NCBI GenBank assembly: GCA_009746045.1
Contig: RPFO01000948.1
Span: 1 to 62,373 of the forward strand
DNA from: Mesostigma viride
Taxonomy: Eukaryota > Streptophyta > Mesostigmatophyceae > Mesostigmatales > Mesostigmataceae
Direction: 5' to 3'
Length of the DNA: 62,373 nucleotides
The notes below the pieces were generated by a model. That model saw only the letters and a program-made list of their open reading frames with translations. It did not search any database and was not told the origin of the DNA. This document shows positions 1 to 10,752 of this stretch, in pieces. The position numbers were made by a program, and so were the translations under genes. The stretch's first letter is position 1; each line of letters begins with the position of its first letter.

Positions 1-1150
1 TACACCATGCACGCAAGGGCCGGCTGCACAGACGTACATACACCGCGCACGCAAGGGGCGGCTGCACACACACGTACACACACCATGCACGCACGGGGCG
101 GCTGCACACACACGTACATCCACTGCGCACGCACGGGGCCGGCGACTGCACACACATGTACATAAACCATGCACGCAAGGGGCGGCTGCACACATGTACA
201 TCCACCGCGCACGCAGGGGCGAGTGCAAACACATGTACATACAGCGCACGCAAGGACAAGGATGCACACACATGTACATACACCGCGCACGCAAGGGGCG
301 GCTGCACACGCACGTACATACACCGCGCACGCAAGGGGCGGCTGCACACACACGTACATACACCGCGCACGCACGGGGCCAGTGCAAGCACATGTACATA
401 CACCATGCACGCAAGGGCGGCTGCACACACATGTACATACACCGGCGCACGCAAGGGGCGAGTGCAAACACATGTACATACCGCGCACGCAAGGGGCAAC
501 TGCCCGCACATGTACATCCACCGCGCACGCAAGGGGCGGCTGCACACACATGTACACACCCATGCACGCAAGGACAAGGATGCACACACATGTACACACC
601 ATGCACGCAAGGGGGCGGCTGCACACACACGTACACACACCGCGCACGCAGGGGCGAGTGCAAACACATGTACATACACCATGCACGCAAGGACAAGGAT
701 GCACACACATGTACACACACCATGCACGCAAGGGGCGGCTGCACACACGTACATACACAATGCACGGTTGGGGCGACGGCACTCACATGTACATACACCA
801 TGCACGCAAGGACAAGGATGCACACCATGTACATACACCGCGCACGCAAGGGGCGGCTGCACACACACGTACATAACCGCGCACGCAGGGGCGAGTGCGC
901 ACACACGTACATCCACCGCGCACGCAAGGGGCGGCTGCACACACACGTACATACCCGCGCACGCAATGGGCGAGTGCAAACACATGTACATCACCGCGCA
1001 CGCAAGGGGCGGCTGCACACACACGTACACACACCATGCACGCAAGGGCCGGCATGCACACACACGTACATACACCGCGCACGCAAGGGGCTGCACAGAA
1101 ACGTACACACCCGCGCACGCAAGGGCCGGCTGCACACACATGTACATACA
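1..1150. repeat. GC-rich minisatellite, about 40-bp unit
   Basis: About 28 imperfect head-to-tail copies of a roughly 38-44 bp unit built from CACGCAAGGGGCGGCTGCA followed by alternating CA/TG dinucleotides and GTACATACACC. The array runs off the left edge, so its full size is unknown. Variant units (an AAGGACAAGGATGCA type and a GGGGCGAGTGCAAACA type) are interspersed, which points to repeated unequal exchange. Long frames open through it because the unit is poor in stops. They encode only His/Thr/Arg/Cys-rich repeats and are not taken as genes. Confidence 0.93.
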
Positions 1151-1310
1151 CTTGCACGTACACACACAACACACACACACAACAAAAAATTATATACACA
1201 CACACACGCACACGCACACGCACACGCACACGCACACGCACACGCACACGCACAACACACACAACACACACAACACACACACGCACACGTGAACAACACA
1301 CACACACAAC
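1151..1310. repeat. CA and CGCA microsatellite
   Basis: Runs of CA, ACACGC and CAACACA close the minisatellite. Their alternating purine-pyrimidine pattern could adopt Z-DNA. No gene is seen. Confidence 0.9.
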
Positions 1311-1912
1311 ATTATAATATTAGTGTAGTATATCAAACAAAATAGTAATAAAGTATTTGCAAGCGTACTTCGTGTGAATTATGTGTAGACGAGAATAGAA
1401 GCTAAACAAAACTCTAATGGAGAAAGAGGGATTCGAACCCTTGGGAAAGTTACCCATACATAGCATTCCACTCGGACATTTCTCCGAAAAAAAGGTCACG
1501 TAAGCTAAGGGTGGAGAGTTAAGGGTGTAGGTTGTAGGATGTATGGTGTAGGGTGTAGGTGTAGGGTGTAGGGTGTCTTGAGCTTTCTTTTTTGAGATCA
1601 ATAGAGTCCCCTTCCATGATCATGTGCGTGATCTGGTTATGATTTTCATCTATGGCGTGTGTGGCCACATCGTGTATTACAACTTTCTAGCCATGGTAAC
1701 TAGGTAACCATAAATTGGTTACCATGATAACTAGGTAAAAACGTGTTGGTTTCAGAATACATGTGATCGCTGCATTGTCATCTACAATGTACAAATCAAT
1801 CACGGATTTCGGGGCTACGGATTTCGGGGCTAAGTTTTTGTGGGTAGAGATTGGCAAGGGTGTCTTTATCTTGCCACTTGGTCACTTGGTGTGCATTACG
1901 TCTGTTCTTGCG
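1311..1912. other. Intergenic stretch without a recognised gene
   Basis: Besides the broken tRNA it holds a degenerate GTGTAGG-type repeat (about 1524-1576), a GGTAACCA/TGGTTACC inverted repeat near 1700-1720, and a 15-bp tandem duplication at 1802-1831. No coding region is supported. Confidence 0.6.
1419..1485 (-). pseudogene. Deleted plastid-type tRNA-Ser
   Basis: Read on the minus strand, the segment has a matching seven-base acceptor pair (GGAGAAA with TTTCTCC), a D-arm start (TGTCCGAGTGG), a possible variable arm (GGG/CCC) and a T-arm with the invariant TTCGAAT loop. The anticodon stem-loop is missing. From memory of plastid trnS-GGA genes, the arrangement fits a deletion between two TGG triplets that removed the D-arm 3' side and the anticodon. 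It could be a fossil of plastid DNA moved to the nucleus. The family assignment is inference and no functional tRNA can form. Confidence 0.55.
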
Positions 1913-2137
1913 TTGGAGTCAAAAAACTGTCCGTGTGTGGTGGTGGACTTTTCCTCACGGGCAGTCGCCATATGTCATACAAGCACTTGTTCGGCGTACC
2001 ACTAGCTCATGTATGTCACCATTGTAATTTTGCGTTGTAACAGCATTTCTCGGAGCAACGGCCGTTGGACTCAAAAACTGACCGTGTGTGGTGGTGGATT
2101 TTCTCACGGGCAGTCGCCATATGTCATACAAGCACTT
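1913..2137 (+). repeat. 150-bp host repeat, one full and one interrupted copy
   Basis: A unit of about 150 bp begins CGTTGGASTCAAAAACTG and contains a conserved stretch ending in ATACAAGCACTT. The first copy is complete (1913-2062). The second stops at 2137, where the retrotransposon starts, and resumes at 15590. The unit contains the palindrome CAACGGCCGTTG, which recurs near 15662, 15920, 16175 and, with one change, 18937. Confidence 0.75.
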
Positions 2138-5100
2138 TGTCACGGACGCGAGCTATGTCATCCGGGCGGCGCCCACTATGCACAAGACCGGTGACGTGCG
2201 CAAGGAATTTGTTTTCTACGCATTTTCGACAAAGGCTAGTGACCGGGGGGGGACACTAGCACTTGCAGCATAAGAGCGGACGAAAGTGTACGTGCACGCG
2301 CGCCGGGCCAGGCACAGCTGGGCGCGCAGCACTGACTTGAGCGGACGGCAGCACAAGTGCGCAGCGTCGAGAGGATCATACGCGTGTTAGTGGACAGCTG
2401 GAGCTGAAGCTGGACTGCTGGACTTCAACAGCGCCGAGGCTATTGACAGGCCAGGTGTCTTTGTGGTGTAGAATAGCGGGTCAACGTTATGAGGACTGGA
2501 CAGAAAATGGAAAAGGACAATTTGCGGTGCGGAGCCAGATCGCTGGAATGAATGCGAAATCGCTGGCAGCCCTACAAAGGGATTTCTTCTAGAAAGGAAC
2601 GATTAGACGCAATGTTTGCTGGGCCACTCACACGCAAGGTGTGAGCGTGCAGATTGTCTGAAGGATATTATGCTTCGACCTTGGTGGACGTGACTCAATG
2701 CCGGACATTCCCAGGGACAGAAATGCCGGAGCCTCTAGGAGATGAGATCGGCAACAGGGTAGCAATTTAGATTTGTCGGGATGCCTTCCTGCTTTTGTTG
2801 GCATGTGTGGTAGAAAGCCAGGACGGCAACTGGAATGCGGTTTCTATTTGCATGGTTCAGGCAGCAAGATAGTTTTGGCATTCCTGGCTGGACTGACAAG
2901 TGTGGCGTGTGTCATGCGTGTGGCATGACGAATGGTTTGGTTCATAGTCGAAGAGGACTCTCACGCAGCGTGTAGTCTCTTCGAGTCTCTCGTTAGTGGC
3001 CTTCGTGTTTCTCCCTTTCCTTGGGAGCAAGGCCGGTAGCATGTCATGGAGCGCTGCCTAACTGCGGGCTCGTGAGCATGGAGTGCATCGATATTGAGAC
3101 TATCAACGTGTTGTAATTGTATTAACTTTCTCAATAAATTCCGCATGTGCGGCTTCATCATCAGACTGTGCAAAGTGTGTGTTGTGAAAGCATTGTTCTA
3201 TAGCAGGGGAGGCAAAAGCACCCTTGCACCATCATATTGTCGCAATTAGAGTAGTTGGAGCGTCTAGCTAACGCCCCAGCAAGGATATTCAAACGCGGCA
3301 CGCGACGGTACACAAGGGGATCAAGAAGGTGGTCATCAGGCACGAGGGACAGTTCCTTGTCCTCGGCTGAGAGCCCTCTTTTCATTACTCGAAGAGACTA
3401 GCTCCATCTGCAAAGGAACATTTTCATTTCAGCAAAGAGAGACGGTGTGCAGTTTTCTGGGGAAGACTAGCACACATAGTGGCCTGATCAACCATTAAGT
3501 CTTTCAGATTAGACCGTTGCTACTTGGTAGTGGTTGTGGCAGTTTATGTCATATCACACTAGGTCGGTCACAGCGTTTTTGGCAAGCCACGCAGGCTGTG
3601 CCAACACGGGCGTCGACACCGACGGGCAGGAGCTCTCCAGGGTCGATACCACCATCAACATGTCAGGAACTGACCCCACAGCATCAGGCAGTGGTGGGTC
3701 AGCGCCGGCAGCTACGGGCGGTCAAGCAACTGACCCGCCCAGCGGTCGTCTCGGCACTAGTGCGGACACCGCTTTGTTAGGTAATGGAGCGCCTTCCCTT
3801 TCTTCGGCAGGGGACGGTGGTGCTCTTACCCAAGTGCTGCGCCTGCTGCAAGAGCAAGCGGCAGAGCTGGCGGCACTCCGAGCTCAGCAAGCGACGCAGT
3901 TATCGCAACAGGCGACGCTTGTTGAAGAAACTGTGCGACTTGCTTTGGAGCGCGCGGAATCTACGGCTGAAGCGAGGCGTGCTACGGAGCGCGCTGAGCA
4001 ACGGCGGCAGGCGGAGGCAACCACGGAAGCTGCACGCGCCTGCCAAGCTGCGGCCCAACGCGACGCCGAGGCCAGGCAGGCTGCCGACGAGGAGGCCGCT
4101 GCCGAGGAAGCGCGGCGACATGAGGCGCTGCGCGACCAACGCGGACACTTCGACGAAGAGCGCAGTGGGACAGGTCCACTACGCAACGTTGAGCCCAGTC
4201 AGCCACGCGTCGGACCAAGCGGTCAACGGCGGGGCGACGGGGAAATGGCGCAGGATGACGAGCTGCAGCCGAACGTCGGTCGGGTAGGCACCCGGTCGAC
4301 TGCCGACGCATCTTATACGCTGGGGGGAACCTACGGGCACCCAACCAAGGCACGTTATCGTGGCGCGGCGGGTATGGTGCAGCCCCCAGGGGGGGAGCAT
4401 CAGGTGGCTTGTTTAGCACAGGTCGGCCACCCATGACGGCGGCAGCAACGCCGTTGGGTGGCACCGCAGGGCGGCCCAGGCTTGGCGGCACTCGGTCAGA
4501 CTTCGGCTGGGGCCAAGTCGATCGGGAGGTAGCCAGCATACCATGGGGTGAGGGCGACGACGTCCAGCGACCCCACCGCATGCCGTACGGCGTGCATGGC
4601 GAATCCACTCGTGTGCCATCGCTGCCCAAGGTGGAGCTTCGCGAGAAGTTCACCTCAGCAGGCACGGGTGCGACTTTAGAGGAAGCCTATGAGCTCTTCC
4701 GAGCTCATTGTAACACTTATCGTTATGCCTCGGGGTATCCTCTTCGCCATGAGATGGTGATGGATTTTATTCACCTTTTTTTCCATGACCTGACCAAGAA
4801 GAAGGTCCAGGTTTTGGTCCAGCATTACCGAGCGCTCGTGGACCGATGTCATCGCACGGACATATGGTTTGCGCTCACGGACATGGGCACACCGGATCTC
4901 GACTCGATCATCTTCGATGTCGACCCGGCAGAGCAGCTGTGGCAGCAACTGCGGCTGGAGTACCCAGTTGAGCACGTCAAGGCCATCGCGGAATGGAATG
5001 GAGCGTTCACCGTCGCCGAGGGTGAGGATCCGGCTTTCTCCCTTGACCGGCTTCTCGCGTTTGCGGGCAAAGTGCCTGATTATACGCAGACCAAGGCTTG

Positions 5101-5864
5101 CCGGTTATGGCGGAGTGCAGTGCCCCTGCTGGCCATCGATCTTCCGGAGCCGCCCGGTGGGGAGTGGACTTTGGTGACTCTCTGTGCAGCATTCAAGCGG
5201 CTGCTCAGGAAGCGTGCGGAAGGCGAGAAGGGTATCTCGTCTGAGCTGGCTGAGATGCGCAAGAAGATGGCTGAGATGGAGAAGGCCATCGCGGTCAAGG
5301 GTGGCCAGCGGCTGCCTGGTGCGGGGCGCGGTGAATATGTCGGCACTCAGGGTGGTGGCAACGCCGGTCACGGGGGCAGCGGCGGTGGCGGTCAGGGTGG
5401 CAGTGGCGGTGTCAGTCGTGGTGGCGGCGGCAGTGGCTACGGTGGTCGGGGTCGCGGTGGTGGTCGAGGCGGAGGCGGTCGTCCGCCGTCATCGGATGGG
5501 ACTCAGGAGGCGCAGGGCGTGCAAGGCGCGCTGGGCGCACCCACCCCGTCACGCGGTAAATGTTACCTTTGCGACAAGGATGGGCACCTTAGTCGCGAGT
5601 GTCCAAGCCGCTGCACGAAGCCGCATGGGGCAGACACGAAGTGGCACCTGATGAACAAGTGTCCAGCCGCGGGCATCAAGACGGTCCACTTCGCCGAGAT
5701 GGCGGGCAAGACCGACTCGATGGAAGCCCAGGTGGCTGCCATCAAGCATGGTGAGGAGGCGACGGCGCCCCCAACCAATTCGCGACGGTGTACCGGGAGG
5801 ACCCATTCTGGGCGCCCATGCCGGGTGACGTCGAGATCAACGCTGCGGAGGCTACCAAAGGCAA
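2138..5864 (+). repeat. Long terminal direct repeat, left copy (LTR, leader, gag)
   Basis: This copy matches 11858-15587 almost base for base. It includes a putative LTR/leader (to about 3535), with an AATAAA polyadenylation-like signal at 3133-3138, and the whole gag. Differences from the right copy include G-run and C-run lengths within gag, a two-base change near 3226, and scattered substitutions. The exact LTR 3' end and primer-binding site could not be placed. Confidence 0.88.
3660..5787 (+). CDS. Gag of the retrotransposon, left copy (frameshifted)
   Basis: Nucleocapsid-type structural protein. The start at 3660 is chosen because an ATG there begins the conserved MSGTDPTAS reading in both copies. 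It has an Ala/Glu/Arg-rich coiled-coil part, a capsid-like helical middle (around LREKFTSAGTGATLEEAYEL), a Gly/Arg-rich RGG-like stretch that probably binds RNA, and a CCHC zinc knuckle (CYLCDKDGHLSREC). Relative to the right copy, one G is missing in the run near 4322-4328 and one C near 5770. The frame is therefore split in two here, while the right copy is open throughout. The frame then runs directly into the protease region, so Gag and Pol were probably one polyprotein. Confidence 0.85.
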
Positions 5865-8800
5865 GCAGGCACGCAGCCCGCTTTCTTTTCAGCAGGCACC
5901 CATGTTGCCTGCCGGGCAGTTGCCCGCGTCCTTTTCCATGCCGCTGGCTGGGGTGCAATCTGCTTTTGAGCATGCGAACCCTGCTGGGCTGGAGCAGCGT
6001 AGGCGATTGGCGCCTGTGTACCCAATGCCGTTCATTGTGGACGTACCCATGTTTTCAGCACGGCAGGTGGTCGACACCTTCGGGCAGAAGGGGGTTGAGT
6101 GGCTGGGGTCGGTTGTGTCCGAGATCCAGTTGTTCGCAGATGGGCATGATGTGCGCACCTTGCGCAATTCTGAGTCCGTCACCTACGGGCGTCAGCCGGT
6201 AGAAGCCGCAGTGCCCGTGGTGCAAGCGGGAGTGGTCAGCACAAGTAGCCAGCAGCGCACTAGTGCAGTTCCCCAGGTTCCCACGGTGGTTCCATACCCC
6301 AATGGTGAGCCGTCCATAGCGTTCCAAGCAGTTGGAGCCTGTGGAGATGTATGGAGCGACATGGTGACATGTCCGTTGGTTGGCGCAGTCAAGCTTGATA
6401 GCGGTGCTCAGCCGCTAGTCATCAGCACAGACTTGGCCACCATGCTGAACCTGACCTACGAGAACGGTGGCTTAGTGGAAAGCCCCGTGTCTGTGTCAGG
6501 TTGGCAGGGTCCGGCTAGTAAGCCGTACGCTATGACGGCGGTTAAAGTCAACGTGATTTTCAATCCGTTGCGCGCCTCTAGCATGACCACCGTGTCCGCG
6601 TATGCGCTGGTGGTCAACAAGTGTGGATATTCCGCACTACTCGGGGTGGATGTCCTTGCTCGCGCCATGGTTCAGGTGGACTATAGGGCGGAGGAGGCAT
6701 CTTACATCCCTGATTGGGATGGGGCTGGCCTGAAGCGGGCCAGTGTGCCGGTCTCATGCTTCAGTTCTTCAGCCGGGGCTGCACGCCTCAACCCTTCCGC
6801 GGCTGCGGGCGTGGTGGAGGTCAGCATGGTGGAGGTACGGGCGGCGGGCTCATCGGCGTGGGACAAGCATCGGACGGTGCTGCCTCAGCCAACGGCGAGC
6901 ATTGCCAAGATGCGCACGCAGTGGTCGCTGGATGCTGTGACGTCCACGCGGCAGCTGGCTATGCGCAAGCGGGTGACTGAAGCCGTCATCACCATTCCTC
7001 AGATGGCCAGCCATGGCCTCACTTTGGTGCAACCGGGTGTCTCGGAGGCCCAAGGTAATTTTTCTGCTGCAATCTTACCGCAGGCCCCTGATTTTGCCAA
7101 GGGTGCGGTAGTGTTGGAACTGTTTGCGGGGATCGGAGGGGGCATTGCAGGCTTTTTGGCCGCAGGCGGCGTGTGCCGTAAACTCATCGCGGTAGAGCCA
7201 TCGCACAAGGCGCGTCAGGTGTACTTCAGTCACTGTGGCGTGTTGTCGCGAGAGTATCCCGCGCAGTTTCCGCCATCAGCATGGCGTGACCCGTTTGGGG
7301 AATGTCCTCAAGATATCCGAGCCATCGGTGAGGTGCAGGTGCAGCAGTTGTTGCGCAGGCATCATGCCATCGACTTGGTAATTGCGGGTTGGGAGTGCCA
7401 GGGCCTGAGCCAGGCAGGGCAAGGGCGGGGGCTAGCCGATCCGCGTAGCGCGCTGTTCTGGGAACTGTTGCGTGTGGTGGGACTGTTGCAGTCGCGTCAG
7501 CCCCATCCGCCTGCGTATCTGTTTGAGAACGTTGTGGCGGGTGACAGCCCACATCAGGCGGTGCGGGAGGACTGGGCTACAATCGTGGCACTCCTGGGGG
7601 AGCCCATCGTGTGTGACAACGCAGGGCTGGGTGGGCTCACGCATCGTTTGCGTGCCTATTGGACCAACGTGGCGTGTGCGACCGGTGTGCAGGCGGTCTT
7701 GGGGGCCGTAGCAAGGCAGCATCCGAGTGTGTCTGCGGAGGTAGCATTGCCTTCCCACCTAGTCACGCAGAAGGTGGATAGCGAGGATCGCCCACCGTAT
7801 GCACGCGTCAACCGGGTCGGGAGCCCCATGTGTGCACTGCCGACCCTGGTCAGTTACCAAGGGTCGACAGCATACCGTGATCGGGGTAAGGGTCTCGTTT
7901 GGGACACTACCACCGGTCTGTTGGTGCAGCCACCCGCAGAATTTCGTGAGGCCAGCATGGGTTTTCATGTCGGGGCCTCGGCGCTGCCGGGCGTGCTCGA
8001 GAGTGAGCGCTGGTCTTTGATAGGCCAGGCTATGTCGGTGTTGCAGGTCGGGTATGTGCTGCTTGCATCGGTTGCCGTGCGCCAGTCTGGGGGGGCGTCC
8101 CCAGCCAATCCGCCTCAGCAGGTTGAGGCGCGCGCAGCCAAACTGAAGCGCCCTGCAGCGACGGGGACTTCATCAGCATGGGGGTGGCGTCTGCGACAGG
8201 TGTGGACTATCATTCTCATGACCGCCCTGCTGACCAGCACCGTGCTGGCCGGCGAGCCCACGCTGCATCGGGTAATACACCGTGCGGCACGCGAGGCTCC
8301 GGCGGTGGGTGTCACACCAGGTGTGGCAGCCTTTTCCTTGTTCCACGACGATGCGGCTAGGGCGCCGCATCTTGAGGCACATGCGGTAGCTGTGGGTGAT
8401 CCCGCGGATACGCACCCCTGGGCTATTGGCGAACACCTTTCTGATGCGCAGCGCTCAGCCATGCTAAAGTGGCTAGGCACTGCAAGGGGGGCCTTCGCTT
8501 TCACAAGTGATGAACTGGGGTGTTTCAATGGTGGGACCATGCGTGTTCCATTGGACACTGACACTCCTTTGTTCCGACGCCAGCATCGCCTGAGTCAGGC
8601 CGAGTTGGATTTTGTAGCCGAGCAATGCAAGGAGTTAGAGGATGCCGGTATCATCAGGCAATCTTCCTCCAGCTATGCTGCTGCCGTTGTCGTTGCGCCC
8701 AAGAAGGACGCTATCACCGGGGCATGGACGGGTATGCGCATGGCCACCGATCTGCGGTTGCTGAATGCACACACACCCGTGGACCGTTACCCCATGCCAC

Positions 8801-10752
8801 GTGTGGATGATGTCCTGGATAAGATATCTCCTCATGTGAAGTTTGTGTCCTCGCTGGACCTGCGTAGCGGCTTTCATCAGATCGCAGTTGCGCCGGAGGA
8901 TCAGCGGAAGCTTGCATTCTGGGGGGGCGGCAATTTGTATGAGTGGGTGCGCATGCCCTTTGGGCACCGCAACGCTAGTGCTGTTTTCCAACGAGCTATG
9001 GACAAAGTGCTTGCAGGTCTTCCTTTCGCCGCTTGTTACATTGATGATGTAATCGTCTTTAGCGCGACATTTGAGGAGCACCTGGCGCACTTGGAGCAGG
9101 TTCGCTTGGCTCTCGAGGAGCATAATATGCGGCTGCACCCTGAGAAGTGCAAGTTCGCCCAGCGGACCCTCTCATTCCTTGGTCATCAGATTGTGCCGGG
9201 TGGCCGGACGCCTGATGCCGCCAAGGTCGAATCCATTGCGCAGGCCGCCGTACCCACGGATGTCTCAGGGGTGCGGGCGTATTTGGGTTTGGCTGGCTAT
9301 TACCGAGGTTACATTGAGAACTTCAGCAGCAAGGTGAAGCCCTTGACCGAGTTACTCAAGAAGGGGTGCGTGTGGGCGTGGGGTCCCGCACAGCAACGCG
9401 CCATCGAGACAATCAAGCAGGAGCTCACGTCGGCACCGATTCTGCGCGCCCCTGACTATGCTTTGCCATTTGTGTTATATACCGACTGGTCCAAGGTAGG
9501 ACTGGGTGCGGTCTTGGCGCAAAAGGATGGTGATGGGCGCGAGCACGTTATTGCTTATGCTAGTCGCAGCAACAACCCAGCGGAGAGCCGGTATTCTTCC
9601 TATGAGGGGGAGGCACTGGCTGTGGTGTGGGCCATCAAGCACTTTCGCCCGTATTTATTTGGGCGCGTGTTTACTCTGGTGACAGACCACCAGCCGCTTC
9701 AGTGGCTAATGACCAACACCAACCTGACGGGTAAGCTCGCCCGATGGGCCATGATTATCCAGGAGTACCACATGACCATTGTGCATCGGGCCGGCAAGGA
9801 CCATGTCAACGCCGATGTGCTATCCCGATACGCCATGCCTACCACTGTTGACCACACTGGAGCCCGGGCCATGGGTGCCGAGGGCTCGTCTGGTTCTGTG
9901 GTCTTTGTGAACGCTGCTGGGTATGCGGCCGACGATGAGGAGGAGGCGTGGTGGCGCAGTGTCGAGTACTCTGTGGCGGACTTCGGCATCAGCGACGACC
10001 CGGTGCGGCCGTCGCCATTCACGCCATCCAAAGCTGTGTGCGCTATGGAAGAGGGTAGGTCTCTGTCCTTTGACATTGATCCTTCTCTGCAGCAGCTGAT
10101 CGCTGTGCAGGCTCTCTTAGCGCGTAGCTCTCTTGCTGATTGCTACACCGCTGATATCTGGCTAGATGGTCGAGTTTTGGAGCAAGTGCAGGGTGCTGTC
10201 TTGACTCCTACTCCAGTCGATTGGACTCCTGCTCAGAAGGCGACGGAGTTGAACAGGGTGCAGCACAGGGCTGCAACCTATGGTTGGGAAGATGGGGTTT
10301 TGTACAAGCTGTTGGGCAAGCGTAGGGTGGTCGTCCCACCGCCTGACAAGCGCGTTGCTATAGTGCAGGCGTACCACGAGCGGTATGGTCACTTGGGTGG
10401 CAATCGCACGCTCAGCCTCGTACGGACCAGCTATTGGTGGAATAACATGCGACACACGGTGGCCCAGGTAGTGGCCAGCTGTGTCCCGTGTGCTCGAACC
10501 AAGGCTAACTTTAGCGCAGATCATGGTGCCAAGGAGCTGATGTCGCTTCCCATCAAGGGCTTGTTTTATCGCTGGCACGTCGATCTGTGCGGGCCGTTTC
10601 AGGAGAGCCCTGACGGCAACCTCTATGTCATGGTATGCGTGGAGAGCTTTAGCAAATGGGTTGAGTTGATCCCCATTGCTGACAAGCATGCCGCTACCAC
10701 AGCGAAGCATTTTGCGGACATCATACCAGGTTTGGGGCTCCCGCGGAGGTAG
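5788..10752 (+). CDS. Pol polyprotein: protease, DNA methyltransferase, RT, RNase H, integrase N-part
   Basis: This 1654-residue frame shows, in order: a retropepsin-like motif DSGA (residues 204-207); a C5-methyltransferase domain (about 438-775); a hydrophobic segment (about 805-821); reverse transcriptase with LDLRSGF, MPFGHRNA and catalytic YIDD (1084-1087); RNase H with a TD motif near 1232; and integrase with the HHCC zinc site (H1530/H1535, C1565/C1568) and the first catalytic Asp (WHVD, residue 1599). Copying by RT and insertion by integrase follow from the family. The frame stops early because one base appears to be missing near 10725; integrase continues in another frame. The beginning is continuous with Gag in the right-hand copy, so the apparent start is probably not a real initiation site. 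Confidence 0.92.
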   Translation: MYREDPFWAPMPGDVEINAAEATKGKQARSPLSFQQAPMLPAGQLPASFSMPLAGVQSAFEHANPAGLEQRRRLAPVYPMPFIVDVPMFSARQVVDTFGQKGVEWLGSVVSEIQLFADGHDVRTLRNSESVTYGRQPVEAAVPVVQAGVVSTSSQQRTSAVPQVPTVVPYPNGEPSIAFQAVGACGDVWSDMVTCPLVGAVKLDSGAQPLVISTDLATMLNLTYENGGLVESPVSVSGWQGPASKPYAMTAVKVNVIFNPLRASSMTTVSAYALVVNKCGYSALLGVDVLARAMVQVDYRAEEASYIPDWDGAGLKRASVPVSCFSSSAGAARLNPSAAAGVVEVSMVEVRAAGSSAWDKHRTVLPQPTASIAKMRTQWSLDAVTSTRQLAMRKRVTEAVITIPQMASHGLTLVQPGVSEAQGNFSAAILPQAPDFAKGAVVLELFAGIGGGIAGFLAAGGVCRKLIAVEPSHKARQVYFSHCGVLSREYPAQFPPSAWRDPFGECPQDIRAIGEVQVQQLLRRHHAIDLVIAGWECQGLSQAGQGRGLADPRSALFWELLRVVGLLQSRQPHPPAYLFENVVAGDSPHQAVREDWATIVALLGEPIVCDNAGLGGLTHRLRAYWTNVACATGVQAVLGAVARQHPSVSAEVALPSHLVTQKVDSEDRPPYARVNRVGSPMCALPTLVSYQGSTAYRDRGKGLVWDTTTGLLVQPPAEFREASMGFHVGASALPGVLESERWSLIGQAMSVLQVGYVLLASVAVRQSGGASPANPPQQVEARAAKLKRPAATGTSSAWGWRLRQVWTIILMTALLTSTVLAGEPTLHRVIHRAAREAPAVGVTPGVAAFSLFHDDAARAPHLEAHAVAVGDPADTHPWAIGEHLSDAQRSAMLKWLGTARGAFAFTSDELGCFNGGTMRVPLDTDTPLFRRQHRLSQAELDFVAEQCKELEDAGIIRQSSSSYAAAVVVAPKKDAITGAWTGMRMATDLRLLNAHTPVDRYPMPRVDDVLDKISPHVKFVSSLDLRSGFHQIAVAPEDQRKLAFWGGGNLYEWVRMPFGHRNASAVFQRAMDKVLAGLPFAACYIDDVIVFSATFEEHLAHLEQVRLALEEHNMRLHPEKCKFAQRTLSFLGHQIVPGGRTPDAAKVESIAQAAVPTDVSGVRAYLGLAGYYRGYIENFSSKVKPLTELLKKGCVWAWGPAQQRAIETIKQELTSAPILRAPDYALPFVLYTDWSKVGLGAVLAQKDGDGREHVIAYASRSNNPAESRYSSYEGEALAVVWAIKHFRPYLFGRVFTLVTDHQPLQWLMTNTNLTGKLARWAMIIQEYHMTIVHRAGKDHVNADVLSRYAMPTTVDHTGARAMGAEGSSGSVVFVNAAGYAADDEEEAWWRSVEYSVADFGISDDPVRPSPFTPSKAVCAMEEGRSLSFDIDPSLQQLIAVQALLARSSLADCYTADIWLDGRVLEQVQGAVLTPTPVDWTPAQKATELNRVQHRAATYGWEDGVLYKLLGKRRVVVPPPDKRVAIVQAYHERYGHLGGNRTLSLVRTSYWWNNMRHTVAQVVASCVPCARTKANFSADHGAKELMSLPIKGLFYRWHVDLCGPFQESPDGNLYVMVCVESFSKWVELIPIADKHAATTAKHFADIIPGLGLPRR
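7093..8085 (+). other. DNA cytosine-5 methyltransferase domain inside Pol
   Basis: Recognisable motifs of the C5-methyltransferase fold: motif I LELFAGIGGG (S-adenosylmethionine binding, about residues 442-451), motif IV with the catalytic Cys537 in GWECQGLS, motif VI ENV (580-582), a motif VIII-like HRLRAYWTN (619-627), and a C-terminal motif X-like LIGQAMSVLQVGYVLL. Spacing is contiguous with no large target-recognition insert, similar to Dnmt3/DRM-like enzymes. Motif IV usually reads Pro-Cys and here reads Glu-Cys, which may affect activity. Retrotransposon-borne cytosine methyltransferases have been reported in some algae and dinoflagellates. The suggested role, methylating element DNA or host chromatin, is inference. 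Confidence 0.9.

Noticed and set aside
156-1345. Long open frames over the left minisatellite
   Set aside because: They exist in several frames on both strands, encode only repeats of the 40-bp unit and have no start context or domain.
1524-1576. GTGTAGG repeats as telomeric DNA
   Set aside because: Only loosely similar to TTTAGGG, with irregular spacing. The only convincing telomere repeat is at 49567-49610.
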